Origin: Chloroflexota bacterium
GTDB lineage: Bacteria > Chloroflexota > Anaerolineae > Aggregatilineales > Phototrophicaceae
Length of the DNA stretch: 14,347 nucleotides
Direction of reading: 5' to 3'
NCBI GenBank assembly: GCA_026706395.1
Contig: JAPOYU010000054.1
Coordinates: 218,337 to 232,683, forward strand
Part shown: positions 6,141 to 14,341 of the stretch, piece after piece
How the letters are laid out: every line of letters starts with the position of its first letter
How positions within the stretch are numbered: position 1 is the first letter of the stretch
Translations under genes and position numbers: made by a program
The notes under the pieces: generated by a model
The model's input: only the letters and a program-made list of their open reading frames with translations
Database searches by the model: none
What the model was told of the DNA's origin: nothing

Positions 6141-7193
6141 ATGTATAGGCGAGTTGTTGCGGCTATTCTGCTGCCGCTAATTGTCATCGGCATGGCCTTT
6201 GCTCAGGAGGCCAAGACGGTTGTCGTTTTGACCCACGACAGTTTTGCGATTACGGAGTTGGTCTTGGAGGCGTTTGAGGAATACAGCGGACACAAGGTGG
6301 AAATCTTGCGATCCGGCGACGCGGGGCAAATGGTTAACCAAGCGATTTTGAGCAAGAGCAATCCGCTCGGCGATGTCTTGTATGGCGTTGACAATACTTT
6401 CCTGAGCCGCGCGCTGGATGCCGAGATCTTTGCGCCGTATGAATCACCGCAGTTGGAAAATGTGCCCGAAGATTTCATCCCGGATGCTACCTATCGGGTG
6501 ACGCCGATTGACTTCGGCGATGTCTGCCTCAACTATGACATTGCCTATTTTGAAGAGAATGAACTTGCGCTGCCGGAAAGCTTGGGTGACTTGACCGAGC
6601 CGGAATACGCCGGCTTGCTTGTGGCGGAGAACCCGGCAACATCGTCGCCGGGCCTGGCGTTTCTGCTGGCGACCATAGCCGAATTCGGCGACGAGGGTGA
6701 GACGACCTATTTGGATTATTGGCGGGCGTTGGCGGATAATGGACTGCTGGTCGTTGATGGCTGGACGGACGCATATTACGGCGAGTTCACCGTTGGCAGC
6801 CGGGGCGTGGGCGCGCGTCCGCTTGTCGTAAGTTATGCGAGCAGCCCGCCGGCCGAAGTAGTCTACGGCGAAGACCCGGAGGCAGGCGCGGTAACGGGAG
6901 CGATCACAGGCGACAATATGTGCTACCGGCAGATCGAATATGCGGGGGTCCTGGCTGGCTCAGCCAATCCAGGCGGCGCGAAACAGTTTATCGATTTCAT
7001 GCTCAGCCCAGCATTCCAGGAAGAGATGCCCTTGAATATGTTTGTCTTCCCGGTCGTGGAAGGCATAGCGTTGCCGGAGGAATTTACGGAATTCGCTGAG
7101 ATTCCTGAGAATCCAGCGTCGCTGGCCCCGACCTTGATCGAAGAGAAGCGGGAAGAGTGGATTCAAGCTTGGGCGGAGGTCATGTTGCGTTGA
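6141..7193 (+). CDS. thiB: Thiamine ABC transporter, substrate-binding protein
   Basis: Periplasmic or extracytoplasmic thiamine/TPP-binding protein of a ThiBPQ importer, 350 residues. A signal peptide is clear: a basic MYRR start, a hydrophobic core (about residues 6-18) and an AFA cleavage site before QEA, which predicts cleavage after residue 21; no lipobox cysteine, so it is soluble or loosely held. The mature protein starts with VVVLTHDSFAI, like the V-x-T-Y-DSF start of E. coli TbpA/ThiB, followed by GDVLYGVDNTFLSRAL, the equivalent of ADVVLGLDNNLL in that family. The start is ATG at 6141 with AAGGGAG (6127-6133) 7 nt upstream; the frame is open back into the riboswitch (5976), but that part is leader. 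It is the first gene after the TPP riboswitch and terminator and overlaps thiP by 4 nt. The riboswitch makes the thiamine assignment strong. Confidence 0.95.
   Translation: MYRRVVAAILLPLIVIGMAFAQEAKTVVVLTHDSFAITELVLEAFEEYSGHKVEILRSGDAGQMVNQAILSKSNPLGDVLYGVDNTFLSRALDAEIFAPYESPQLENVPEDFIPDATYRVTPIDFGDVCLNYDIAYFEENELALPESLGDLTEPEYAGLLVAENPATSSPGLAFLLATIAEFGDEGETTYLDYWRALADNGLLVVDGWTDAYYGEFTVGSRGVGARPLVVSYASSPPAEVVYGEDPEAGAVTGAITGDNMCYRQIEYAGVLAGSANPGGAKQFIDFMLSPAFQEEMPLNMFVFPVVEGIALPEEFTEFAEIPENPASLAPTLIEEKREEWIQAWAEVMLR
7175..7180 (+). promoter_or_regulatory. Ribosome binding site of thiP inside thiB
   Basis: GGAGGT, a full Shine-Dalgarno core within the last codons of thiB, 9 nt before TTG at 7190. 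It decides the TTG start and indicates translational coupling of thiP to thiB, the TTGA motif being start and stop at once. Confidence 0.75.
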
Positions 7194-8854
7194 CGGCAAG
7201 TTTTCGCTACGTGGCGAAACTCCTATATCTCGCTCCGCTCGCCTTTCTCGCCGTCTTTTTCTTGTATCCGTTGCTGGCGCTATTCGATCTTAGTCTACGA
7301 CCGGATGGCGCGCTGGACTTGTCGGCGTTTGTCCGACTCATGTCCAGCGATTACTACATTGGCACCTTGGTATTCACTGTGTACCAGGCGCTGATATCGA
7401 CAGGTGCGACGGTGGCGCTGGCGTTGCCTTGCGCATTTGTATTCGCCCGATTTCGATTCCCGGGCAAGTCGCTGCTTCTCTCCTTGGCGACGCTGCCATT
7501 CGTTTTGCCCACGGTGGTCGTGGCGCTGGCCTTCGCCGTTATGCTGGGCGATGGCGGCTTGCTTAATGATCTGCTGCGTACGCTGTTCTCGCTTGACTAC
7601 AGCGCGATTCAACTCGAGCGCACGTTGACGCTGATAATCATCGTTCACGTTTTTTACAACTTTGCGATCGCTCTGCGGATTATCACAAGCTATTGGTCAT
7701 CAGTTGGGTTCAATACTGAAGAAGCGGCGCGAGCGCTGGGCGCGAACGAGCTTTCCCTTTGGCGCGATATTCGTTTGCCGTTGATCCGCCCGGCGCTGCT
7801 TTCGTCCGCGGTATTGATCTTCATCTTTTGCTTCACCAGTTTCGGCGTGGTTCTGATCCTGGGCGGCATACGTTTTGCCACGCTGGAAGTGCAGATTTAC
7901 TATCAGGCGGTCAGCATATTCAATCTGCCGCTGGCGGCCGCACTGTCCCTGGTGCAGATCTTATCAATGCTCGTGATGCTGGTCATTTACACATCGACTC
8001 AACGTCGGCTGCAAGTCGGTCTGGCCAGTAGCGCTGTCATTGCTCGCCGCCCACGCACAACCATGCACCGACTGGCGGTGGCAGCCTGTGTCCTGCTGAT
8101 CAGCCTGCTGCTCTTCACGCCATTGCTGGCATTGTTATGGCGTTCACTTTTTGTCACCGGTCAGCTTGACTTTAGCGGTTACACCGGCTTGGCACAGAGA
8201 TCGCGCGCGTCACTGCTCTTCATAGCGCCACTGGAAGCGGTCTTCAACTCCTTGCGTTTTGCGCTGATTGCTATGATGGCGGCTCTCGCGCTGGGTTTGA
8301 TCGCGTCGCATATGATCAATCGGCGCGGCCGCTGGTCTCGATTCAGCGATCCGCTCTTTATGCTTCCGCTAGCTACAAGTGCGGTTACGCTTGGCTTCGG
8401 CTTCATCATTGCGCTGGACGAGCCGCCGCTGAATCTACGTTCATCCTGGCTCATCATTCCGATTTCGCACACCTTGGTGGCGCTGCCATTTGTAATCCGA
8501 AGCGTCTTGCCGAGTTTGCGCGCGATTCCGTCATCGCTGGGCGAGGCGGCGCGGGTACTCGGCGCCCGTCCCCTGGAGAAGCTTGTAACCATCGACGCGC
8601 CCTTGGTCGGCCGCGGGATCGTCGTTGGAGCGACATTCGCGTTTACGGTGAGCATGGGCGAGTTTGGCGCGTCGCTTTTTGTGGCGCAGCGCGAATCCGT
8701 GACGATTCCGGTGGTCATCTACCGCTTGATCGGCGACCCGGGCTTATCGTCCTACCGCCAGGCATTGGCAATGAGCGTGATATTGATGGTGGTCTGCGCC
8801 GGAGGTTTCCTCATTATTGAGAGACTTCGCGCCGCCGGGGTCGCGGAGTTCTGA
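7190..8854 (+). CDS. thiP: Thiamine ABC transporter, permease (fused two-domain)
   Basis: Inner-membrane channel of the thiamine importer, 554 residues from the TTG start, close to E. coli ThiP (536). It is a tandem of two permease domains, each with the cytoplasmic EAA coupling loop that meets the ATPase: EEAARALGANELSLWRDIRLP (about residues 177-197) and GEAARVLGARPLEKLVTIDAP (about 451-471). About 12 hydrophobic segments are visible, with the domain junction at about residues 270-300. The start is TTG at 7190, which overlaps the thiB stop (TTGA) and has GGAGGT 9 nt upstream; an upstream in-frame GTG at 7157 lies inside thiB and has no such support. The stop TGA shares its last A with the ATG of the next gene. 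Transport specificity is inferred from the riboswitch and neighbours; iron(III) permeases of the FbpB type have the same fold. Confidence 0.93.
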   Translation: MTASFRYVAKLLYLAPLAFLAVFFLYPLLALFDLSLRPDGALDLSAFVRLMSSDYYIGTLVFTVYQALISTGATVALALPCAFVFARFRFPGKSLLLSLATLPFVLPTVVVALAFAVMLGDGGLLNDLLRTLFSLDYSAIQLERTLTLIIIVHVFYNFAIALRIITSYWSSVGFNTEEAARALGANELSLWRDIRLPLIRPALLSSAVLIFIFCFTSFGVVLILGGIRFATLEVQIYYQAVSIFNLPLAAALSLVQILSMLVMLVIYTSTQRRLQVGLASSAVIARRPRTTMHRLAVAACVLLISLLLFTPLLALLWRSLFVTGQLDFSGYTGLAQRSRASLLFIAPLEAVFNSLRFALIAMMAALALGLIASHMINRRGRWSRFSDPLFMLPLATSAVTLGFGFIIALDEPPLNLRSSWLIIPISHTLVALPFVIRSVLPSLRAIPSSLGEAARVLGARPLEKLVTIDAPLVGRGIVVGATFAFTVSMGEFGASLFVAQRESVTIPVVIYRLIGDPGLSSYRQALAMSVILMVVCAGGFLIIERLRAAGVAEF

Positions 8855-9870
8855 TGCTGTCAATCGAGAATGTATCACACGCTTATGAAGACCACGTCTC
8901 TCTGCGCAAGGTCAATCTGCAAGTAGAGCCGGGGGAAATCGTCTGCCTTCTTGGTCCCAGCGGCTGCGGCAAGACGACCCTGCTGCGTATCATCGCCGGG
9001 TTGGAAACAGCGCTAGGTGGCCAAGTCAGTTTCGACGGGGTCGATATCAGCGATACGCCGGTACATCGCCGAGAATTCGGCCTGATGTTCCAGGACTTCG
9101 CGCTGTTTCCACATATGAATGTGGCGGACAATGTCGCCTACGGCTTGAAGCGGCGCGGTCAACCGAGGCGGCTCATATCCGGAGTAGTCGAGTCGCTGCT
9201 GGATCGGGTCGGACTGGCGGAGCTGGGGGGGCGGGATATCGCGTCGCTTTCCGGTGGACAGAAGCAGCGTGTCGCATTAGCGCGCAGCCTTGCGCCGAGG
9301 CCCCGCCTGTTGATGTTGGATGAGCCGCTGGGCTCGTTGGATGCGCAGCTGCGTGACCAATTGGCGCTCGAATTGCGTCAGATCATCAAAGATGAAGGCA
9401 TTCGCGCGATTTACGTTACGCACGACCATCGCGAAGCATACGCCGTTGCGGACCGAATCGCCGTTATGAATATCGGCAGCATAGAGCAGGTGGATACGCC
9501 GGAGCGCTTGTATCATTGGCCCGGGAGTTCTTTTGTCGCCTCATTTCTCGGCATGCGCAACATCTTTGACACCAGGCGCAATAACTTTGCCCGCCGTATC
9601 TGTTCGGAAACGCTGCCGGACGGCGGCGCCGCGTCGACCGCGTTGATTCATCCGGCGGGCATCCGCATCGGCAGGTCGAAGGCGAGCACATCCTTGCTCT
9701 TTGACGCGGTGCTCAAGACCGCGGTCTTTCGTGGCGACTATTTTGACGTTAGCGTGTCGCTTGACGATGGCACGGTCCTGTACTTTGTGATTTCCACGCT
9801 GCCGGTGGCGATCGGCGGAAACTTGACCATTAGCATCGCGCCGGACGCTGTCATTGCGCTTGACGCATGA
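8854..9870 (+). CDS. thiQ: Thiamine ABC transporter, ATP-binding protein with C-terminal TOBE-like domain
   Basis: Cytoplasmic ATPase that drives thiamine import. All nucleotide-binding motifs are intact: Walker A GPSGCGKT (34-41), Q-loop Gln80, signature LSGGQ (132-136), Walker B LLMLDE (152-157), D-loop SLDAQL (161-166), switch His190. At 338 residues it is about 100 longer than E. coli ThiQ (about 232). The extra part (about 240-338) has the strand pattern of a TOBE domain, with ALIHPAGIRI matching the IRPE-type start and a VFRGDYFDVSVSLDDG hairpin, as in PotA/FbpC-type ATPases. By sequence alone it could therefore be called an iron or polyamine ATPase; operon position after the TPP riboswitch and thiBP favours thiamine. 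The ATG overlaps the thiP stop by 1 nt, with GGAG (8845-8848) 5 nt upstream. Confidence 0.9.
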   Translation: MLSIENVSHAYEDHVSLRKVNLQVEPGEIVCLLGPSGCGKTTLLRIIAGLETALGGQVSFDGVDISDTPVHRREFGLMFQDFALFPHMNVADNVAYGLKRRGQPRRLISGVVESLLDRVGLAELGGRDIASLSGGQKQRVALARSLAPRPRLLMLDEPLGSLDAQLRDQLALELRQIIKDEGIRAIYVTHDHREAYAVADRIAVMNIGSIEQVDTPERLYHWPGSSFVASFLGMRNIFDTRRNNFARRICSETLPDGGAASTALIHPAGIRIGRSKASTSLLFDAVLKTAVFRGDYFDVSVSLDDGTVLYFVISTLPVAIGGNLTISIAPDAVIALDA

Positions 9871-9909
9871 GACGTCATCTATTCCCTATACCGCGCTGGC
9901 TGAGTCAAC

Positions 9910-9915
9910 TATAAT
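9910..9915 (+). promoter_or_regulatory. -10 element candidate for purH
   Basis: A perfect TATAAT 42 nt before the purH ATG, in the 87-nt gap after thiQ. The -35 position (17-bp spacing, 9887-9892, TATACC) is a poor match, so this is a weak or activator-dependent promoter at best. No terminator is visible after thiQ, so read-through into purH is possible. Confidence 0.4.
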
Positions 9916-9957
9916 CTCATCATAATTGTTGGGGTCGACGGGACACGAGGACAAAAT

Positions 9958-11496
9958 ATGCCCAGGGCATTGTTCAGCGTTTCAAACAAGCGCGGCTTGC
10001 TCGGCTTTGCCAAGGAACTGGTCGGCTTGGGCTGGGAGATCGTCGCTAGTGGCGGTACGGCGCAGACCTTGACCGATGCCGGAATACAAGTGACGAGTGT
10101 AGAGCGGGTCACGCGGCAGCCGGAAATGCTGGGTGGACGCGTGAAAACCCTGCATCCCGCCATACACAGTGGCATCTTGGCACGTGACGCCGCCACGGAT
10201 ATGCAGGAACTGGCGGACCACGGATTTGCGCCTATCACGATGGTCGTGTGCAACCTCTATCCCTTCAGGGAGACGATCAGCCAGCCGAAAGTCAGCCTCG
10301 ACGACGCGATAGAACAGATCGACATTGGTGGCGTGACCTTGCTGCGCGGCGCCGCCAAGAACTTTGCCCGGGTGACTGTGCTTTGCGATCCGCTAGATTA
10401 TTCTGATGTCTTGATATCTTTGAAAACCAACGGGACAACGAGTCTGGAGCAGCGGCGCGAATTGGCAGTCAAGGCATTCGGCCACTGTCGCAATTACGAT
10501 ACTACAATCTACGCGTATCTGAGCGAATCCGAGATAGCTGAGCCAGCTGACGCCGATGTGCCGGACAGTGTAGCCTTCGGCGTTCAGCGCAGCCACGACC
10601 TCCGTTACGGGGAGAATCCACATCAGTCGGCCGCCTATTACGCGCGGGGAGAGAAGGGCTCGCCCTTGGGCGCGGATCAGCTGTCGGGCAGGCAGCTTTC
10701 CTTCAACAACATTCTGGATGTCGACAGCGCCTGGCGCGCGGTAAGCGGCTTTGATGAGCCAACGGTTGTTATCGTCAAGCATCTGAATCCGACCGGGATA
10801 GCCAGCGCGGATTCGGTTGCGGAGGCATTCCCACAGGCGCTCGAATCCGACCGGGTCTCGGCGTTTGGCGGGATCATCGCCGCGAATCGAGAAGTAGATG
10901 AAGATTTCCTGGAGGCGCTTGGGACGCTGTTTGTGGAAGCCGTTGTTGCGCCGTCCTTCAGTGAAGCGGCCGTTGCGCACTTGCAGAGTGGAAGACGGAA
11001 TTGTCGGGTCTTGCGAATAAAGGAACGTTTCCGTGGGCGCGGTTACGAATTCCGCAGTGTGATGAATGGGTTGCTTTTGCAACGATATGACATGGGCGAT
11101 CCCGTTGGCGCCACGATGACGACCGTGACCAAACGCGTACCCATAGCCGAGGAGATGGCGTCACTGATATTCGCATGGAAAGCGGTACAGCACGTAAAAT
11201 CAAATGCTATCGTCTTGGCGCGGGACAAACGGACCGTTGGAATCGGCGGCGGGCTGCCCAGCCGAGTGGACGCGGCCGAACTGGCCATCAGCAAGGCGGG
11301 TGGCGAGACCACTAATGCGGCGATGGCGTCGGATGCTTTTTTCCCGTTTCCGGACAGCATTGAGCGGGCAGCGCGCGCCGGCGTGACTTGCATCGTCCAA
11401 CCTGGTGGGTCAATACGCGACAGCCAGGTAATCGAAGCGGCTGACTACTATGACATGGCGATGATCTTCACGGGGAGTCGACACTTCCGCCATTGA
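9958..11496 (+). CDS. purH: Bifunctional AICAR transformylase / IMP cyclohydrolase
   Basis: Catalyses the last two steps of de novo purine synthesis: formyl transfer to AICAR, then ring closure of FAICAR to IMP. 512 residues, full length. The N-terminal MGS-like cyclohydrolase domain shows ASGGT (30-34), GGRVKTLHP (59-67), NLYPF (99-103) and IDIGGVTLLRGAAKN (121-135). The transformylase domain shows LRYGENPHQ (215-223), SFNNILDVDSAW, VKHLNPTG (273-280, the catalytic Lys-His pair), SAFGGIIAANREVD, and the C-terminal GGSIRDSQVIEAAD. Departures from consensus: NPCG is NPTG, and the usual G-x-G-x-GQ-x-x-R loop reads GIGGGLPSR, with Leu433 for Gln. ATG at 9958 has GAGGA (9947-9951) 6 nt upstream. 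It converges with secF across 12 nt, and no terminator is visible. Confidence 0.96.
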   Translation: MPRALFSVSNKRGLLGFAKELVGLGWEIVASGGTAQTLTDAGIQVTSVERVTRQPEMLGGRVKTLHPAIHSGILARDAATDMQELADHGFAPITMVVCNLYPFRETISQPKVSLDDAIEQIDIGGVTLLRGAAKNFARVTVLCDPLDYSDVLISLKTNGTTSLEQRRELAVKAFGHCRNYDTTIYAYLSESEIAEPADADVPDSVAFGVQRSHDLRYGENPHQSAAYYARGEKGSPLGADQLSGRQLSFNNILDVDSAWRAVSGFDEPTVVIVKHLNPTGIASADSVAEAFPQALESDRVSAFGGIIAANREVDEDFLEALGTLFVEAVVAPSFSEAAVAHLQSGRRNCRVLRIKERFRGRGYEFRSVMNGLLLQRYDMGDPVGATMTTVTKRVPIAEEMASLIFAWKAVQHVKSNAIVLARDKRTVGIGGGLPSRVDAAELAISKAGGETTNAAMASDAFFPFPDSIERAARAGVTCIVQPGGSIRDSQVIEAADYYDMAMIFTGSRHFRH

Positions 11497-11508
11497 TTGG
11501 ACGATATG

Positions 11509-12468
11509 TCAGGCGGTCTCCGGTTCCAATTCTTCTGCTTGCCAGCCACGCCCAACCAAAGGCAGCTCGCCTTTTTCCCAAGCGACGAGAAGCGGCACGG
11601 CAGTGAAGATCGATGAGTAGGTGCCGGAAAGCAAGCCGATGAAAAGAATGGCGATGAATTGCTTGACGGTCTCGCCGCCGAAAAGCAGAATCGCGATCAT
11701 GATGAAGAAGGCGTTGAGTTGCGTCGCCAGCGATCGATGAATAGTCTCCCAGATGCTCCGATTCACAATCGTCTCGTATGGTTCGCCCAGGTGCTTCGGT
11801 ATGTTTTCTCTGATGCGATCGAAGACCACGATCGAGTCCTGCACCGAGAATCCGACTACCGTCAGCACGGCGGTCAAAAAAAGCGCGTCAATCTCCCAGC
11901 CCAGCAGCAAGCCAAATAGCGACATCACACCCATAACCAGCAGGATATCGTGGATCATGGCCGCGATGGCGCAGACACCGTAGCGTATGGCGTTGGGCAC
12001 CTGCCGAAAAGCGATTACGATAAAGCCCGTGATGACCAGAGCGCCCACGGCGACGGCCGCCAGGGCCGAGCGCGTGACTTCCTGTCCGATGGTCGCTGAT
12101 ACGGTCTCGACGCGGAAACTATCACGATCGATGGGCGAGAGTTCGCCAAGTCGCGCAAGGATATCGTTGGTCACGCTGACATCATGGAAGCTGGCTCGAA
12201 CAGACCAGCGATTTGCATCGGCGCTTCCGATCTGCTGGATGATTACGCCTTCATCGCCCACCGAAGTAAACACGCGGCGGATGCCTACTTCGGTCGCGCC
12301 CGCTTGGTTGAATTTCAGTTCATAGATACTGCCGCCCAGGAAATCAATGCTCAAGCGGAAGGGAGCGCCGGTTGAGACGGTCGAGAATATCATTATCGCA
12401 AGACCGGGCACGATGACTATGGCGGACAGCAGGAAGAACCAGCGGCGTTTCTGTACGATGTTGAACAT
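11509..12468 (-). CDS. secF: Protein translocase subunit SecF
   Basis: Membrane subunit that, with SecD, pulls exported proteins through the Sec channel using the proton gradient. 319 residues, typical. TM1 (about 9-29), then the SIDFLGGS motif (40-47), an extracytoplasmic P1 region to about 125, then five further helices in the RND-like fold. TM4 carries VGFSVQDSIVVFDRIREN (205-222), with Asp211 in the functional acidic position, and the following NRSIWETIHRSLATQLNAF segment (236-254) is the family's conserved amphipathic stretch. ATG at 12468 has GGAG about 6 nt upstream and lies 12 nt after the secD stop, so the two are co-translated from one transcript. The end faces purH. Confidence 0.95.
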   Translation of the reverse strand: MFNIVQKRRWFFLLSAIVIVPGLAIMIFSTVSTGAPFRLSIDFLGGSIYELKFNQAGATEVGIRRVFTSVGDEGVIIQQIGSADANRWSVRASFHDVSVTNDILARLGELSPIDRDSFRVETVSATIGQEVTRSALAAVAVGALVITGFIVIAFRQVPNAIRYGVCAIAAMIHDILLVMGVMSLFGLLLGWEIDALFLTAVLTVVGFSVQDSIVVFDRIRENIPKHLGEPYETIVNRSIWETIHRSLATQLNAFFIMIAILLFGGETVKQFIAILFIGLLSGTYSSIFTAVPLLVAWEKGELPLVGRGWQAEELEPETA

Positions 12469-12480
12469 GGCTCTCCGTCC

Positions 12481-13977
12481 CTAAGCGCCGAGGATCGCGC
12501 GATTGTTCGTTACCGCGCTGCGGAATAGGCCGACAAGAATGTACAGGAAGGTGCGCGTTACGATCACCGCTGTGAATAGATTGAGCACCAAGCCGATGGC
12601 CAGTGTGACCGCAAAGCCGGCGACAATGCTGGCGCCCGGCGTTTGCCCAAACATAAAGAGAATGCCGCAGATGATTATTGTGGACAGGTTGGAATCGCGA
12701 ATGGACGTCCAGGCGCGGTCGAAACCGGCTTTCAACGCCGCGTCCAGGGGCAAGCCGGCGCGAAGTTCCTCTTTGATCCGCTCAAAAATCAGAATGTTAC
12801 CGTCAACTGCCGTGCCGATGGAAATCAAGAAGCCGGTGATTGCCGGCAGAGTTAAGGTAACCGGCAGCAGCTTAAAAACGGCGATGTTCAGGAAGATGAA
12901 GACAACAAGCGCCAGATCGGCCGCGACACCCGGGAGCCGGTAATAGATGAGCATGAAAGCAAGCACGACAATAACGCCGACCACACCGGCTTGCACACTC
13001 AGTCGGACGGATTCTTGCCCAAGCGTCGCGCCAACTTCTTGTGTACTTTCGATGCGCAGCGGAATGGGTAATGCGCCGGAACGCAGTTGCAGCGCCAGCG
13101 TATTCGCTTCGTCTTCCGTGAATTGTCCAGTGATAACGCCGCCAGTAGAAAGCTGGGCCTGAATAGTCGGCGCAGAGAGGACTTCGCCGTCCAGTACAAT
13201 CGCCATCGGCTCGCCGATTCTGCTCCCGGTGAAGCTGCCGAATACGTCCTGAAACTCTTCCTTGATCTCGAAGTTGATCATCCATTCCGGGCTGCCCGTG
13301 CCCTGCGGCGGCGAAAGAACGGCGCTTGCCGCTTGTAGTCCGGCGCCGGTCATTACCGTACGGAAAGGCAAGCCGCTGACCGGATGCGCGCGGCGATCTG
13401 CAAGTGGGTCCGCTTCACCTTCAGCGAGCACGGTATTTTTCCGCAACTCGACTTGCTCGCTGGTGACAATCTCGGCGCCGACGAAGTTCCGCACTTGATT
13501 GGACAAGCCGCCGAAATCGACGAATTCGAGCAGGGCAGTCTGCTGAATCGTGGCGATAGCTTGGGCCGGATCGCGCACACCTGGCAACTCGACGAGGATG
13601 CGATCACGCCCTTGCACTTGTACAGTTGCCTCTGTGAGGCCAAGTGCATTGACGCGGCGCGATACATTGTTGGCCGTCTCGTTTAAGTCTTCCGGCGTAA
13701 AGTTCTCCGCCGAGATATCGGCCTGTAGCAAGACGCGCAAACCGCCAACCAGGTCCAGGCCGAGGCTCTGAGTGATATTCAGCACAAATTTACTTGTGCC
13801 GTCGCCGTTGACGTCGATCTCCAGGTTTTCCGAGCATTTGAGATCGGGGGATTCCAGGCCGTCCAGGGCGGCGCAGGCTTCCGTCTGCACACCTTTGAAC
13901 TCGGGCGGCGTAGCGACCCAAATGCAGAATGCGCTCAATAAAATGATAAAGATGAGCCATCGAGCATGGCTGCTCAT
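12481..13977 (-). CDS. secD: Protein translocase subunit SecD
   Basis: Partner of SecF, 498 residues. TM1 at about 7-23; GLDLVGGLRVLL (73-84); the first extracytoplasmic subdomain with VNALGLTEATVQVQGRDRILVELPG (109-133); the second with GEPMAIVLDGEVLSAPTI (255-272) and GALPIPLRI (301-309); then five helices from about 325. The catalytic-type TM4 motif is TAVDGNILIFERIKEELRAG (389-408), with Asp392 matching E. coli Asp519. Unusually, about 45 residues sit between TM1 and the GLDLxGG motif, including Cys35, Cys48 and a DVNGDGT calcium-loop-like motif (55-61), where most SecD proteins have a short linker. ATG at 13977 has AAGGAAGG about 8-10 nt upstream. The gene lies 31 nt after yajC and 12 nt before secF. 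Confidence 0.95.
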   Translation of the reverse strand: MSSHARWLIFIILLSAFCIWVATPPEFKGVQTEACAALDGLESPDLKCSENLEIDVNGDGTSKFVLNITQSLGLDLVGGLRVLLQADISAENFTPEDLNETANNVSRRVNALGLTEATVQVQGRDRILVELPGVRDPAQAIATIQQTALLEFVDFGGLSNQVRNFVGAEIVTSEQVELRKNTVLAEGEADPLADRRAHPVSGLPFRTVMTGAGLQAASAVLSPPQGTGSPEWMINFEIKEEFQDVFGSFTGSRIGEPMAIVLDGEVLSAPTIQAQLSTGGVITGQFTEDEANTLALQLRSGALPIPLRIESTQEVGATLGQESVRLSVQAGVVGVIVVLAFMLIYYRLPGVAADLALVVFIFLNIAVFKLLPVTLTLPAITGFLISIGTAVDGNILIFERIKEELRAGLPLDAALKAGFDRAWTSIRDSNLSTIIICGILFMFGQTPGASIVAGFAVTLAIGLVLNLFTAVIVTRTFLYILVGLFRSAVTNNRAILGA

Positions 13978-14008
13978 CCGAGGCTTCCTTCCTTGACACT
14001 ACTCATCT

Positions 14009-14341
14009 TCACGATGATGATTGCTCGGCTTGCGGCTTTTCGATACCGATGCCGGCGTCGTAAGCGAATTTTTCCGGATCATAGAGCTGCTGCAAAGCCG
14101 CGGTGAGCAGCCTGATACGAACGCCGTCCGCGATCTCGACCTGGGCGACTCCGCCTTCCGCGTCGATATCGATGATTTTGCCGACGATGCCTCCGTATGT
14201 CACTATCTCGTCGCCGACATGCAGTGACCGTACGATCTTCTGCTTGTGTTGGTAGGCGCGCTGCTTGGGAAAGACGACAAGCGCCCAATAGCCGCCCAAA
14301 ACGAGCGCAAGGACTGCGAATACCAGCACAAATTCCGACAT
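14009..14341 (-). CDS. yajC: Preprotein translocase subunit YajC
   Basis: Small membrane protein of the SecDF-YajC subcomplex, 110 residues. One N-terminal helix (about 4-24) without a signal cleavage site, then FPKQRAYQHKQKIVRSLHVGDEIVTYGGIVGKI (29-61), which is the characteristic YajC pattern (P-x-x-K...L-x-x-GD-x-V-x-T-x-GG-I-x-G-x-I), followed by a small beta domain and a Gln/Ser-rich tail. ATG at 14341 is only 6 nt from the window edge, so promoter and Shine-Dalgarno are outside; a longer N-terminus cannot be excluded, but the start agrees with the family. It is the first visible gene of yajC-secD-secF. Confidence 0.93.
   Translation of the reverse strand: MSEFVLVFAVLALVLGGYWALVVFPKQRAYQHKQKIVRSLHVGDEIVTYGGIVGKIIDIDAEGGVAQVEIADGVRIRLLTAALQQLYDPEKFAYDAGIGIEKPQAEQSSS

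Noticed and set aside
9871..9957. Terminator or riboswitch between thiQ and purH
   Set aside because: No hairpin with a T-tract or known leader motif is visible in the 87 nt; only a -10-like TATAAT and the purH ribosome site.
10393..11082. 229-codon minus-strand open frame
   Set aside because: It is antisense to purH with all purH motifs intact; it is a shadow of codon bias.
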